From CAZMGB01 sp964565775 (GTDB lineage: Bacteria; Chloroflexota; Dehalococcoidia; DSTF01; JALHUB01), in NCBI GenBank assembly GCA_964565775.1, contig CAZMGB010000026.1:1-29232 (forward strand): a stretch of DNA of 29,232 nucleotides, read 5' to 3'. Both the position numbers and the translations under genes were made by a program. A model generated the notes under the pieces. The model saw nothing but the letters and a program-made list of their open reading frames with translations, searched no databases and was not told the DNA's origin. How positions within the stretch are numbered: position 1 is the stretch's first letter; each line of letters opens with the position of its first letter. This document shows positions 7,171 to 15,210 of this stretch, one piece after another.

Positions 7171-10100
7171 ATGCCTACCCGACGCTTCCTCTCCTTCTCC
7201 GTCCTCTTCATCGTGACGCTGGCCATCACCCTGAGTGGCCAACACATCGAGCCCTCCGTCACGCTCGCCTCCCCAGGGGCGGTCACAGTGCGCGAGCCGG
7301 CATTCGGCCTGCCGCACATCTACGCCGATACGGACCTGGAGCTCGCCCGCGAGAACGGCCGCGAGATCGCGAAGGACCGATTGGGCCAGCTGATCCTCAT
7401 CGGTCGTGTGGCGCGTGGTACTCTCTACCAAGCCTTCGGCGCGCTTGACTCGTCCACCCTAGACGACGACCTGGAGGTTCGCCGGACGGGCTACACCTCC
7501 TCCGAACTCAACAACATGTTCGAAAAGAGCCCGCCCGATAGCCAGGCGCTGCTGCTGGCGTACTGCGAGGGCGTGAACGATACCATCGACGCCATCTACG
7601 CTGGCACCCTGCCAGAGCCGCTAGAGGTGAGCCTGCTGCGCGGCTCGCTCGGTCTCGGCGACGATCTCTTCGGCAACGCCACCAACATCTCCGATCAGGT
7701 CGATCCTCACTACCGGGCGCCCGGCGGAGCGGACCCCGAGCACCCTAACGGGGGCTTCCAGTTCACGCCTGAGATGGCCACAGCCATCGGCGTGCTCCAG
7801 ATACGGACCTTCGGTAGCGAGGACTTCGCGGAGGTGTCGCGTCTGGACGAGCTCAACAGCCTGCTGCAGAAGTTCCCCGCCAACGGACAGCAGATCTGGG
7901 ACGACCTGAACTTCCTCAATGACCCCCTGGCCCCCGTAACGGTGCCCGACCCGAGGGCGCCGGGCTTTGGCGGGCCCCTGGCCCAGCTTTCCCCGGCCGA
8001 GTCGTCCCCGGCTGTATCAGCGGCAGGCCTTCCCGGCTACGACTTTGACTCCGCCCTAGAGCCGGTAAGGGAGCGGCAGGCTCATCGCGAGGAGTTCGCG
8101 CGCAGTCTAGGGGCCTGGCCCGCCATGGGCAGCTATTCCTGGATTATCGACGGCGACCGCTCCGCCACCAGCAACCCGTGGCTTGGTGGCTTCCCCCAGA
8201 TGGGCTACGAGACCCCCTCCATCATGCACTTCAGCGAGAACCGCAGCGGTGAGGGCGCGGATCATCGTATCGGCGCCATTGGCATGGAGCTGGTCGGCGG
8301 GCCCTACATCTTGATCGGCCACACCGATAACGTTGCCTGGACGAGCACCACGGCCCAGCTCAAGACCAACGACTTCTATCTCGACAAGCTCATCCTCGAG
8401 GACACCGATTCGCTGCGCTACAACGATGAGGGCACGCCCGCTCCCATGAGCGTGCGCACCGAGAAGATCCTCGGCTCAGACGGGTCGGCCGTCCCCGTCG
8501 TCGTCTGGCGCACCCACGAGCGCACGGCGAACGGAAAGTCGAACGGCGGCTCACGGACGGTCGACGCCTTCCTCGGCGATGCGCTCGGCTCGGTCGAATC
8601 GGCGACAGCGACCTCGCTCGCCAGCCCCGGCGCCTTCTCCGGCGACCTGTCCAGCGGTTACGTCGCCATCACGGCGGGCACCGGCGCCGGCCAGATGCGC
8701 CGTATCCTCTCGAACACCAGCGACGCCCTGACGCTGGACGCCGCCTGGACGGCAGTGCCCGACTCCACGTCAGAGTATGTAGCGGCGGCCGCGGGAAAGG
8801 ACATCGTCGTTGTCTCACAGGAGAGCGCCTTCTGGATGGAGGAGTCCACGAGCGTGCTCGGCTGGTCCATGCTTCAGCGGTCGGAGAGTATCCTGGACAT
8901 TCGCCGCAGCACCCGCCTGATGCCGAGCACGCACAACTTCCTGGCAGCCGATAATCAGCCCTTCAACGGGATCGGCACGGATCTTGGGCCGGGAGCGGGC
9001 AACATCGGCTACTGGTCCGGCGGCTTCTCGCGCGTGCGCCAGGGTTCCCTCCCTACCGACACGCGCTTGCCCATGGACGGCACGGCGCCCAACGAGCTGG
9101 TCTTCCTCAGCGGTACCGTGGATAGCGCCTCCGCAAACACGCTTACCAGCGATGGCGCTTTCGCAGGGAGAGACCTTTCGCCGCCTCCCTTCAACTACCG
9201 AATGGCCCACCCGGACGAGAAGGGCAGCGAGTACATTGTCACCATCGTCGCCGGCGACGGAGCCAAACAGTCGCGCCGCATTGCCAGCAACACCGGCGAC
9301 ACTCTCACCCTCGAGGAGGACTGGGGCTTCGTTCCCTCCCCCGGCGACCTGTTCGAGGCGTACGAGATCGTCGCTATGCCGGAGACGATAAACCCCGCCC
9401 AGGGCTACACCGCGAACTGGAACAACAAGGCAGCCACCGCCGATGACAACAACGCCAACAGCGGCGGCGAGGGCCGGGGGTTCGGCCGCGAGTTTCGTAG
9501 CACGTTCATCATGGAGCGCCTGGCCGCCGACAGCGACTGGACCCGCGCCGACCAGCGCCAGCTCAACAAGGATGTCGCCGGCCTGGACGAACGCGGTATG
9601 CTCGGCCGCTACCTGATACCGCGCCTTCGGGAGGCCGTCGACGCCGTCGGCAACGGCGGCAACCCGCAGGTGGACACCGTGCTGGCCGCCCTCGAGGCTT
9701 ATGATCGAAGTCCCGACTTCGGCCGCCACTTCATCGACCCGGTGACGGACACCGTCTCGGCCGGAGAGTTCGCGTTCCTGGACGAACTAATAGACCGCCT
9801 GGGCAACGCTATCTTCGGGGATGAGTTCTCGGGGACGACGGTGGCCGCGCCCACGGGGTCTTCGGCGTTGAACCTGGTCCAGCACGCCATCGACACCGCG
9901 GCGGGCAGTCCCCCTGGGCGCTACATCCAGAGGTATAGCGGCGACTACTTCAACGGCGAAGACTGGCGGGTCGTTGTGCGAGACACGCTCTCCCAAACGA
10001 TAGACGAGCTAGGCGGCATACCAGCCGACCAGCCGCGCCCCGAGGACACCTATGAGCATCCTCTGTCCGCGCTCTACCCTGACCTTGTGTTCCAACCCAC

Positions 10101-10794
10101 GCCCACCGGCGACCGAGGCACCTGGGAGCAGATCGTCGAGGTTGGGCCCACCGTGCTTGGCGAGTTCATCTTCCCACTGGGACAGAGCGGGTTCATTGAC
10201 TCCGAGGGTAAGCCCGACCCCAATTTCGACAGCCTGCATTCGATCTGGCGTGAGTGGCGCTTCGTCCCGATGCTCAGCATCGCCCAGGATCTCGCCGCGG
10301 ACCCGGACGGCGACGTCGACAACGACGGCGTGCTCGACGGCTTCGAGAGGTGGTACTTCACATCAAACAGCCCCCTGCCGACGGACGACGCCGACGGAGA
10401 CGGCGCGAGCCTGCGCGACGAGTTCCTGCACGGCCTCGACCCGACCAACCCCGACACCGACGGCGACGGCATGGCGGACGGCTTCGAGCTGGCGAGCGCC
10501 TGTCTCAACCCCCAGGCCCGTGACGCCACGGCTGACAGCGACGGCGACGGGGCCGACAACCTGACCGAGCAGGCTCGCGGCACGGATCCCTGCGTGCCTG
10601 AGCGCGGCGCAGCGGCGCCGGCGGCAGCGCCCACGGGCGCGCCCGCGTTGACGCTGCCGGCAACAGGCAGCGGCGGCCTGCTGACTGAGCAAGGTAGCGG
10701 CGCGGCCATTTGGTGGTGCGCGCTGGGGGGAGCTGGAGCCCTGCTTGTGTTGGCAGGCCTAGCCGGCCTGGGCATCACTCGCAGCCGGAGGTAG
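7171..10794 (+). CDS. exported penicillin acylase family (Ntn) hydrolase with Ca-binding repeats and LPATG-type C-terminus
   Basis: 1207 residues from ATG, with GGAGGG 7 nt upstream. Residues 1-33 form a signal peptide. The acylase fold follows (VREPAFGLPHIYADTDLELA; GREIAKDRLGQL). The likely nucleophile exposed by self-cleavage is Ser321 in AMG|SYSWIIDG, matching the Ser-x-x-Trp start of the beta chain, so the enzyme should mature autocatalytically and hydrolyse an amide such as an acyl-amino compound. Two similar inserts (about 471-540 and 646-734; each has a V-x-S-A-x-A start, then GAGQMRRI or GAKQSRRI, then LTL) interrupt the catalytic chain. Residues about 1045-1145 hold four Asp-rich Ca-binding, thrombospondin-3-like repeats (for example DTDGDGMADGFE). 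The C-terminus is LPATG (1162-1166), a hydrophobic helix and RSRR, which is a sortase-type signal. The substrate is unknown. Confidence 0.88.
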   Translation: MPTRRFLSFSVLFIVTLAITLSGQHIEPSVTLASPGAVTVREPAFGLPHIYADTDLELARENGREIAKDRLGQLILIGRVARGTLYQAFGALDSSTLDDDLEVRRTGYTSSELNNMFEKSPPDSQALLLAYCEGVNDTIDAIYAGTLPEPLEVSLLRGSLGLGDDLFGNATNISDQVDPHYRAPGGADPEHPNGGFQFTPEMATAIGVLQIRTFGSEDFAEVSRLDELNSLLQKFPANGQQIWDDLNFLNDPLAPVTVPDPRAPGFGGPLAQLSPAESSPAVSAAGLPGYDFDSALEPVRERQAHREEFARSLGAWPAMGSYSWIIDGDRSATSNPWLGGFPQMGYETPSIMHFSENRSGEGADHRIGAIGMELVGGPYILIGHTDNVAWTSTTAQLKTNDFYLDKLILEDTDSLRYNDEGTPAPMSVRTEKILGSDGSAVPVVVWRTHERTANGKSNGGSRTVDAFLGDALGSVESATATSLASPGAFSGDLSSGYVAITAGTGAGQMRRILSNTSDALTLDAAWTAVPDSTSEYVAAAAGKDIVVVSQESAFWMEESTSVLGWSMLQRSESILDIRRSTRLMPSTHNFLAADNQPFNGIGTDLGPGAGNIGYWSGGFSRVRQGSLPTDTRLPMDGTAPNELVFLSGTVDSASANTLTSDGAFAGRDLSPPPFNYRMAHPDEKGSEYIVTIVAGDGAKQSRRIASNTGDTLTLEEDWGFVPSPGDLFEAYEIVAMPETINPAQGYTANWNNKAATADDNNANSGGEGRGFGREFRSTFIMERLAADSDWTRADQRQLNKDVAGLDERGMLGRYLIPRLREAVDAVGNGGNPQVDTVLAALEAYDRSPDFGRHFIDPVTDTVSAGEFAFLDELIDRLGNAIFGDEFSGTTVAAPTGSSALNLVQHAIDTAAGSPPGRYIQRYSGDYFNGEDWRVVVRDTLSQTIDELGGIPADQPRPEDTYEHPLSALYPDLVFQPTPTGDRGTWEQIVEVGPTVLGEFIFPLGQSGFIDSEGKPDPNFDSLHSIWREWRFVPMLSIAQDLAADPDGDVDNDGVLDGFERWYFTSNSPLPTDDADGDGASLRDEFLHGLDPTNPDTDGDGMADGFELASACLNPQARDATADSDGDGADNLTEQARGTDPCVPERGAAAPAAAPTGAPALTLPATGSGGLLTEQGSGAAIWWCALGGAGALLVLAGLAGLGITRSRR

Positions 10795-10815
10795 AGTATC
10801 CTTAGCCAGCACGTC

Positions 10816-10847
10816 GAGAGGGGCGACCGCTTGGTTGCCCCTCTTTC
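10816..10847 (+). terminator. Rho-independent-like terminator after the acylase gene
   Basis: Arms GAGGGGCGACC (10818-10828) and GGTTGCCCCTC (10833-10843) pair over 11 positions with one G-T pair and a GCTT loop, followed by TTTCTGT. It begins 21 bp after the acylase stop codon. The T-run is short, so efficiency is uncertain. Confidence 0.7.
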
Positions 10848-10853
10848 TGTGAG

Positions 10854-11048
10854 GCCCAAGATTACACGCGGTTTCAATCCACGCCCCGCGCAGACGGCGA
10901 CAGACCCGTACGGTTCCTGTCGGAAGTCACCGCCATGTACCCCAAGCTTGCCATGACCAAGTACGTCAAGATGGCGGAGGCGCTGCTCAGGGAGTGGCAA
11001 GGTATCAGTGTTGCTCTCTCACGGATAACGAAGGGGGCCGTTGCCTAA
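10854..11048 (+). pseudogene. possible short gene remnant of unknown family
   Basis: A frame open from about 10806 to a TAA at 11046-11048 encodes a protein-like stretch including RADGDRPVRFLSEVTAMYP and KYVKMAEALLREWQG. It has no ribosome binding site. Its only internal ATGs would give about 40 residues. It begins right after the terminator and ends before the DUF3604 gene. It looks like the C-terminal tail of a lost gene, but I cannot name the family and it may be chance. Confidence 0.25.
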
Positions 11049-11150
11049 CTCACCTCCAATAGCAGGACCCAGGACACCTGCGGCCACGCAACCGCGGCAC
11101 GTCGCAGAGAACCCTCGCTGCAGGGGGCAACACGATCGGAGCGAAGACAG

Positions 11151-12722
11151 ATGGAGAGCTACCGTATCTTCTGGGGCGAAGCGCACGACAACGTTTACGC
11201 CACCGACCCAATGCTTGCGCCGATGGACGAGATGTTGCGAAGGGCAGCCTCGCATCTCGACTTCTACGCCGCGGCCTACTACACGGCCTGGCTGCCGACG
11301 TTCAGCCAGAGAGCACAATCTCCGGCGGACCACCAGCCGCATCCCCTCATCCTTGAGGAATGGAAGAGCCAGGAGCGGCTCGACCGAGAGTGGGCGGAGG
11401 TACAGGAGGCGATAGCGAACGCCTACCGGCCAGGCCGGTTCGTCGCGTTCCCCGGCTATGAATGGCAGGGGGATGGCTCCGGCGGCGACCACAACGTTTT
11501 CTCCCTGCGCGAGGGGCTGCCCATCTTCCGAGTCGATACGCTGGCCGAGCTCTACGAACGCCTGCGCGGCCACGAGGCCATTGCCATCCCCCACCACACT
11601 GCCTACCGTCCCGGCGTCCGCGGGCGCGACTGGTCGGTATTCGACGAGGAGCTCTCGCCCTTCGCCGAGATCTACTCGATTCACGGTTGCTCCGAGACGG
11701 ACGAGGAGTGGATCGGCCTGCGCCGCAACACGATCATGGGTCCGGGCTTCGGCGCCGGCACCTACCAGGCCGCGCTCGACCGAGGCTATCATCTCGGCGC
11801 GATCTGCTCGACTGACAACTGGGGACCGATGCCGGGCCACTACGGCCACGGGACGATGGCCTGCCTGGCGAAGGAGCTTACACGGGAGAGCCTCTGGGAA
11901 GCCTTCAAGGCACGTCGTGTGTACGGGGTGACGGGTGATCGGATCCAGCTGGACTTCCGCATCAACGGCGCCATCATGGGCGAAACCAGTGAGGCGCGGG
12001 GCAGCCGCGAGATCTTCGTGGCGGTCGAGGGATGCGACGCTCTCGACCGCATCGAGGTGTTGCGCAACGGGCGCGTCATCGCCACGCACTGCCATCAGGG
12101 CGCTTGGGACCTGCCACCGCCCGGTCAGCGGTCCAGGTTCAAACTGCGTATTGAGATGGGATGGGGTCCTCGCCCCATTGAGATAAGTCTCTCGGAGCGG
12201 GTGTGGCGCGGCGAACTGACTGTCGCCAGCGGGCGGATGCTTGGTTCGGTTCCATGCTGGATCTGGCCGGGGCAGTCACAGCCGGCGCTGAGCGGTGAGA
12301 AGGCGACCTTCGAGATGCGGACCTCGCAGCAGACGGTCGCCGACCCTCACCAGAACGCCAACGTCTTCGAATTCGAGGCCGACCCAGGTGCGGAGCTCTT
12401 CATAAGACTGAACGGCCTTGAAGAGCACGGCACGGTGGGGCAGTTCGCGCGAGGCAGTCGAGAGATGTGGTTCAGAGAGGAGTGCGTGCGGATGCTCCAC
12501 GAACATCGGGGCGTCGAGCCTGGCTCTCCACAGCGTGAGGATGTGTACCATCACATGGCCTACAAGGCCAAGATTCATCGCCCAATCCCGGAGTCGGGAT
12601 ACACCGCGAAGTTTTCGATGGTGGACGATGAGCCACTCGATGGTGAGATAAGCTACCGAGTACGAGTGGAGCAGCGAAACGGGCAGAGAGCTTGGTCGAG
12701 CCCGATCTGGCTGCGAGGATAA
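11151..12722 (+). CDS. DUF3604 family PHP-type metal-dependent hydrolase
   Basis: 523 residues. The ATG follows GGAGCGA at suitable spacing. The protein matches the DUF3604 family, related to the PHP phosphoesterase fold. Metal-site motifs are visible in order: FWGEAHDN near the N-terminus, FVAFPGYEW with GGDHNVFS, AIAIPHHTAYRPG, EIYSIHGCSE, and STDNWGPMPGHYGHG. The C-terminal third (from about residue 260) is beta-rich, with VEGCDALDRIEVLRNGRVI, as in relatives that carry an Ig-like tail domain. No signal peptide is visible. Substrates of DUF3604 proteins are not generally established, so I do not assign one. The next gene downstream is 347 bp away and probably separately transcribed. Confidence 0.85.
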   Translation: MESYRIFWGEAHDNVYATDPMLAPMDEMLRRAASHLDFYAAAYYTAWLPTFSQRAQSPADHQPHPLILEEWKSQERLDREWAEVQEAIANAYRPGRFVAFPGYEWQGDGSGGDHNVFSLREGLPIFRVDTLAELYERLRGHEAIAIPHHTAYRPGVRGRDWSVFDEELSPFAEIYSIHGCSETDEEWIGLRRNTIMGPGFGAGTYQAALDRGYHLGAICSTDNWGPMPGHYGHGTMACLAKELTRESLWEAFKARRVYGVTGDRIQLDFRINGAIMGETSEARGSREIFVAVEGCDALDRIEVLRNGRVIATHCHQGAWDLPPPGQRSRFKLRIEMGWGPRPIEISLSERVWRGELTVASGRMLGSVPCWIWPGQSQPALSGEKATFEMRTSQQTVADPHQNANVFEFEADPGAELFIRLNGLEEHGTVGQFARGSREMWFREECVRMLHEHRGVEPGSPQREDVYHHMAYKAKIHRPIPESGYTAKFSMVDDEPLDGEISYRVRVEQRNGQRAWSSPIWLRG

Positions 12723-13069
12723 CGAAGAATGGGCGAGCTCTTGGACCGCCCAGCAACCTCCGCCATTTGACGCTCGCATAACGAATGTTGTCGACCGTCT
12801 CCCGGCCGGACAACCCCAACTCGGGCACCCATTCCGAGTCCAGGCAGTGTACGCCAGGCCATGGCCACACTAACACTGACTGTGGTAGCGTTCATGGGGC
12901 AGGTCATACTTGCCAACTCTCAGGCCTGTGGCCAGCATGGCGACGGAACCAAGGCTGGTGACATCGAAGAGGGGTCGAGTGCCACCACCCTTTTCGGCAG
13001 GGACGATGCCATTCTGGGGTGGCAGCAGGCTGGAATGGAGAATCCCCGACTAGAGCCAGGAGGTGCCAA
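12723..13069. other. intergenic region without a recognisable gene
   Basis: These 347 bases lie between the DUF3604 and thiolase genes. A frame starting at 12861 exists, but it overlaps the thiolase start in another frame and shows no family signature. AGGAGGTG at 13058-13065 is the thiolase ribosome binding site. I could not pick a clear promoter. Confidence 0.5.
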
Positions 13070-14335
13070 ATGCGAGAAGGAAGGAGGCTGGGGCGAGGAG
13101 TCGCCGTGGTCGGGACAGGGATGTCCAAGTTCGGGATGTTCAGGGAGAAGAACTCGAAAGACCTGTTTGCTGAAGCTCTTGAGGAGATGATTTCATCGGT
13201 CGACAAAGGGGTGGACCCCAAGGATATCGATGCTCTCTATTTGGGGAACTTCTCAAATGATTTCTTTGTCCGTCAGGGCCATTGGGCGCCGATAATCTCC
13301 GACCTGATCGGAAACACGCCAAAGCCGGCAACAAGGATCGAGGGTGCCTGTGCGTCGAGCGCTCTTGCCTTTCGAGAAGGCGTCTTTGCCATCGCCTCCG
13401 GGTTCTATGACGTCGTGCTCGTCGGCGGCGTGGAGGACATGTCAAAGCGGACCACCGAGGAAGTGACCGAGGGTCTGGCGCTGGCGGCCACTCCGTACGA
13501 AAGGAGCGTCGGGTTCACCTTCCCGGGTGTCTTCGGGGCGATGGCCACTGCCTACTTCGAGAAGCATGGAGCCAGCAGAGAGCATCTCATGGCCGTGACG
13601 ATAAAGAGCCACGACAACGCTCGCTTGAACCCGAAGGCCCAGTTCAACATGTCTATTCGCGACGTAATGAATAGCAGGACTGAGCGTGCCAAGAAGAGGG
13701 GAGAACCCGCACCGAAGTGGGAGGACGAAAGGGCGTTTCTTCGCGACCCTTCGGTCAATCCGGTGATTGCCTGGCCCATGCACCTCTACGACTGCTGCCC
13801 GATAAGCGACGGGGCGAGTTGCCTGCTGCTGGTGGCAGAGGAGATGGCCAAGAGCTTCACCGATGACCCGTTACATGTCGTGGGTATCGGCCAGGGGAGC
13901 GGCAGAGGCTTACATGCCGCGGAGGATCTCACCTACTTTGAGGCTACCAGATACGCCGCGAGAGAAGCCTACCAGTTGTCGGGACTCGGCCCAGAGGACA
14001 TTGATGTTGCCGAAGTCCATGACTGCTTCTCGATCGCCGAGATCGTCCACACCGAAGACCTTGGATTCTTCGGGCCGGGAGAAGGTTGCAGAGCCGCGGA
14101 AGAAGGCCTCACCAGACTGGATGGCCCGAAGCCAATCAATACGTCAGGCGGACTGAAGTGCAAAGGACACCCGGTGGGTGCAACCGGCGCGGCTCAGCTA
14201 TGTGAGATCTGGCTGCAGCTCAGAGGGCAAGCTGGCGAAAGGCAGGTCCCAAACAAGGACTTGCGTGTCGGGGCGGCCCACAACTTGGGAGGCACAGGAG
14301 GCACTTCCACGTTTACCATTCTCGAAAGGAGGTGA
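13070..14335 (+). CDS. SCP-x type thiolase / acetyl-CoA acetyltransferase-like protein
   Basis: 421 residues from the ATG at 13070, chosen because AGGAGGTG sits just upstream and the thiolase fold begins directly (GRGVAVVGTGMSKFG). An upstream start at 13019 would add 17 unconserved residues. Catalytic features of the SCP-x/thiolase-like family are present: the acyl-accepting Cys94 in EGACASSA, His317 in EVHDCFSIAEI and His367 in KGHPVGATGAAQ. It should bind acyl-CoA and catalyse Claisen-type condensation or thiolytic cleavage. Many members of this family act only together with a DUF35 partner, and such a partner is encoded 3 bp downstream. The chain length of the substrate cannot be read from sequence. 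Confidence 0.88.
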   Translation: MREGRRLGRGVAVVGTGMSKFGMFREKNSKDLFAEALEEMISSVDKGVDPKDIDALYLGNFSNDFFVRQGHWAPIISDLIGNTPKPATRIEGACASSALAFREGVFAIASGFYDVVLVGGVEDMSKRTTEEVTEGLALAATPYERSVGFTFPGVFGAMATAYFEKHGASREHLMAVTIKSHDNARLNPKAQFNMSIRDVMNSRTERAKKRGEPAPKWEDERAFLRDPSVNPVIAWPMHLYDCCPISDGASCLLLVAEEMAKSFTDDPLHVVGIGQGSGRGLHAAEDLTYFEATRYAAREAYQLSGLGPEDIDVAEVHDCFSIAEIVHTEDLGFFGPGEGCRAAEEGLTRLDGPKPINTSGGLKCKGHPVGATGAAQLCEIWLQLRGQAGERQVPNKDLRVGAAHNLGGTGGTSTFTILERR

Positions 14336-14338
14336 CGA

Positions 14339-14755
14339 GTGGAAGATAGGCCGTTCACGGATTTCGCCTACGAGCAGTTTCTCAACGAAGAGAGACTGAT
14401 GGGCTCAAGATGTAGGAGCTGTGGTGCGCTATTCGCCCCCCCTCGCCCTCTCTGCACGAAGTGCCACGGCCTGGAGATGGAGTGGGTGCAGCTGAGTGGG
14501 CAGGGAAAACTCGCCGCCTTCGCATGTATAGCGGTGGGGCCTCCTTCTATGCTGGAGCAGGGGTACGATAGGAACCATCCCTACTGCTCAGGCGTCGTGG
14601 AACTCGAGGAGGGGACGAGAGCTGTCGCCCGGATTGAGGAGGTTGATGCGAACCGTCCCGAGAGCATTAGAATCGGCATGCCTGTTGCCGCGCAGTTCCT
14701 GCATCAAGGTGAGGGCGAGAGCCTGAGAACCGTCCTGGCATTCAGACCTCTGTGA
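14339..14755 (+). CDS. Zn-ribbon/OB-fold (DUF35) partner protein of thiolase
   Basis: 138 residues from GTG. The N-terminal helix (DFAYEQFLNEERLMGSR) is followed by a rubredoxin-like zinc ribbon with Cys25, Cys28, Cys39 and Cys42, then an OB-fold (GKLAAFACIAVGPP to VAAQFLH). DUF35 proteins pair with thiolase-like enzymes and are thought to bind acyl-CoA or scaffold the complex. The ribosome binding site AGGAGGTGA lies inside the last codons and stop of the thiolase gene, so the pair is translationally coupled and probably forms a complex. Confidence 0.88.
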   Translation: MEDRPFTDFAYEQFLNEERLMGSRCRSCGALFAPPRPLCTKCHGLEMEWVQLSGQGKLAAFACIAVGPPSMLEQGYDRNHPYCSGVVELEEGTRAVARIEEVDANRPESIRIGMPVAAQFLHQGEGESLRTVLAFRPL

Positions 14756-14796
14756 CCGTCTGAGGCGAGACCGAAACGACTCCCTACACGGCGTGT

Positions 14797-14958
14797 CTAC
14801 CAGAACAGGCAGTCAGCCGGCTCTAGCCTCGGTCGGGCAGACCGGCGAGAAAGCACAGCCAGCTGCTGACGGAGGGCGAGGTTCTCAAGTAGAAGGTGCT
14901 GGCGGGAGACGAAGGCGATGCGCAGAAAAGGCCAGAAGAGGAGAAGGTAGGTAGTCAA
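14797..14958 (-). pseudogene. N-terminal remnant of an rve-type transposase
   Basis: 53 codons on the minus strand, starting at a TTG with GGAGG 7 nt upstream. They encode a hydrophobic leader, then ENLALRQQLAVLSRRS and ARPRLEPADCLFW, and end at TAG. This is the typical N-terminus of integrase-core transposases (LENLALRQQLAVLRR...RPRL..DRLFW). The whole catalytic core is missing, so it is a truncated relic. It differs in sequence from the intact IS481-like element 220 bp away and therefore marks a second, older mobile element. Confidence 0.65.
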
Positions 14959-15023
14959 GCCCGGACCTCCCTGAGGACATGATGTCTCAAGGCTGGCCAG
15001 CAGAGCTCACTCCGTCAATGCCC

Positions 15024-15053
15024 CAGATACGGACGGGGTTTTGCGACCCCACA
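15024..15053 (+). repeat. dispersed 30-bp repeat, copy 2
   Basis: Matches 6936-6965 at 26 of 30 bases. It lies between the 5' end of the dead transposase remnant and the 3' end of tRNA-Gly, where the terminal repeat of that dead element would be expected. Read on the minus strand it is also a GGGGT/ACCCC hairpin 8 nt after the tRNA CCA end, but it has no T-run. Confidence 0.6.
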
Positions 15054-15061
15054 GGTGTCGT

Positions 15062-15137
15062 TGGAGCGGGAAACGGGACTCGAACCCGCGACCCTCTGCT
15101 TGGGAAGCAGATGCTCTGCCAACTGAGCTATTCCCGC
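15062..15137 (-). tRNA. tRNA-Gly (anticodon CCC), CCA encoded
   Basis: The minus strand folds into a full cloverleaf. The acceptor stem is GCGGGAA/TTCCCGC, the D arm is GCTC...GAGC, and the anticodon stem is TCTGC/GCAGA with loop TTCCCAA, giving anticodon CCC (reads GGG). The T arm carries TTCGAGT. The discriminator base is T and CCA is encoded in the genome. It is 76 nt long. Confidence 0.95.
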
Positions 15138-15148
15138 TTGACCACGAC

Positions 15149-15178
15149 ATTCTAGGCCGCACTGTCAAGCGGTGTCAA
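15149..15178 (-). promoter_or_regulatory. sigma-70-type promoter of tRNA-Gly
   Basis: On the minus strand, TTGACA (15173-15178) and TAGAAT (15149-15154) are separated by 18 bp. Transcription would start about 5 nt before the mature tRNA. The -35 box ends 5 bp from the left end of the IS element, so the insertion spared the core promoter. Confidence 0.7.
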
Positions 15179-15183
15179 TTGGG

Positions 15184-15210
15184 TGTACTCGTCCAGTACA
15201 TTGGTGACAC
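15184..15210 (+). repeat. left terminal inverted repeat of the IS element
   Basis: 27 bp with ends TGTACTC...GTGACAC. The last base overlaps the transposase stop codon. Pairs with 16234-16261. Confidence 0.85.

Noticed and set aside
8815..9729. 304-codon minus-strand frame inside the acylase gene
   Set aside because: Composition is that of a codon shadow, there is no RBS, and the plus strand encodes conserved acylase sequence.
10871..10885. GTTTCAATCCACGCC, similar to one end of type I-C CRISPR repeats
   Set aside because: Single copy, no second repeat or spacer spacing around it, and no cas genes in the window. Most likely chance or part of the reading-frame remnant.
12861..13190. 109-codon plus-strand frame overlapping the thiolase start
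   Set aside because: Overlaps the well-supported thiolase start in another frame and has no recognisable domain.
15035..15050. Hairpin GGGGT/ACCCC after tRNA-Gly as a terminator
   Set aside because: No T-run follows on the minus strand, and the same sequence recurs at 6946 away from any tRNA. Better explained as the dispersed repeat.
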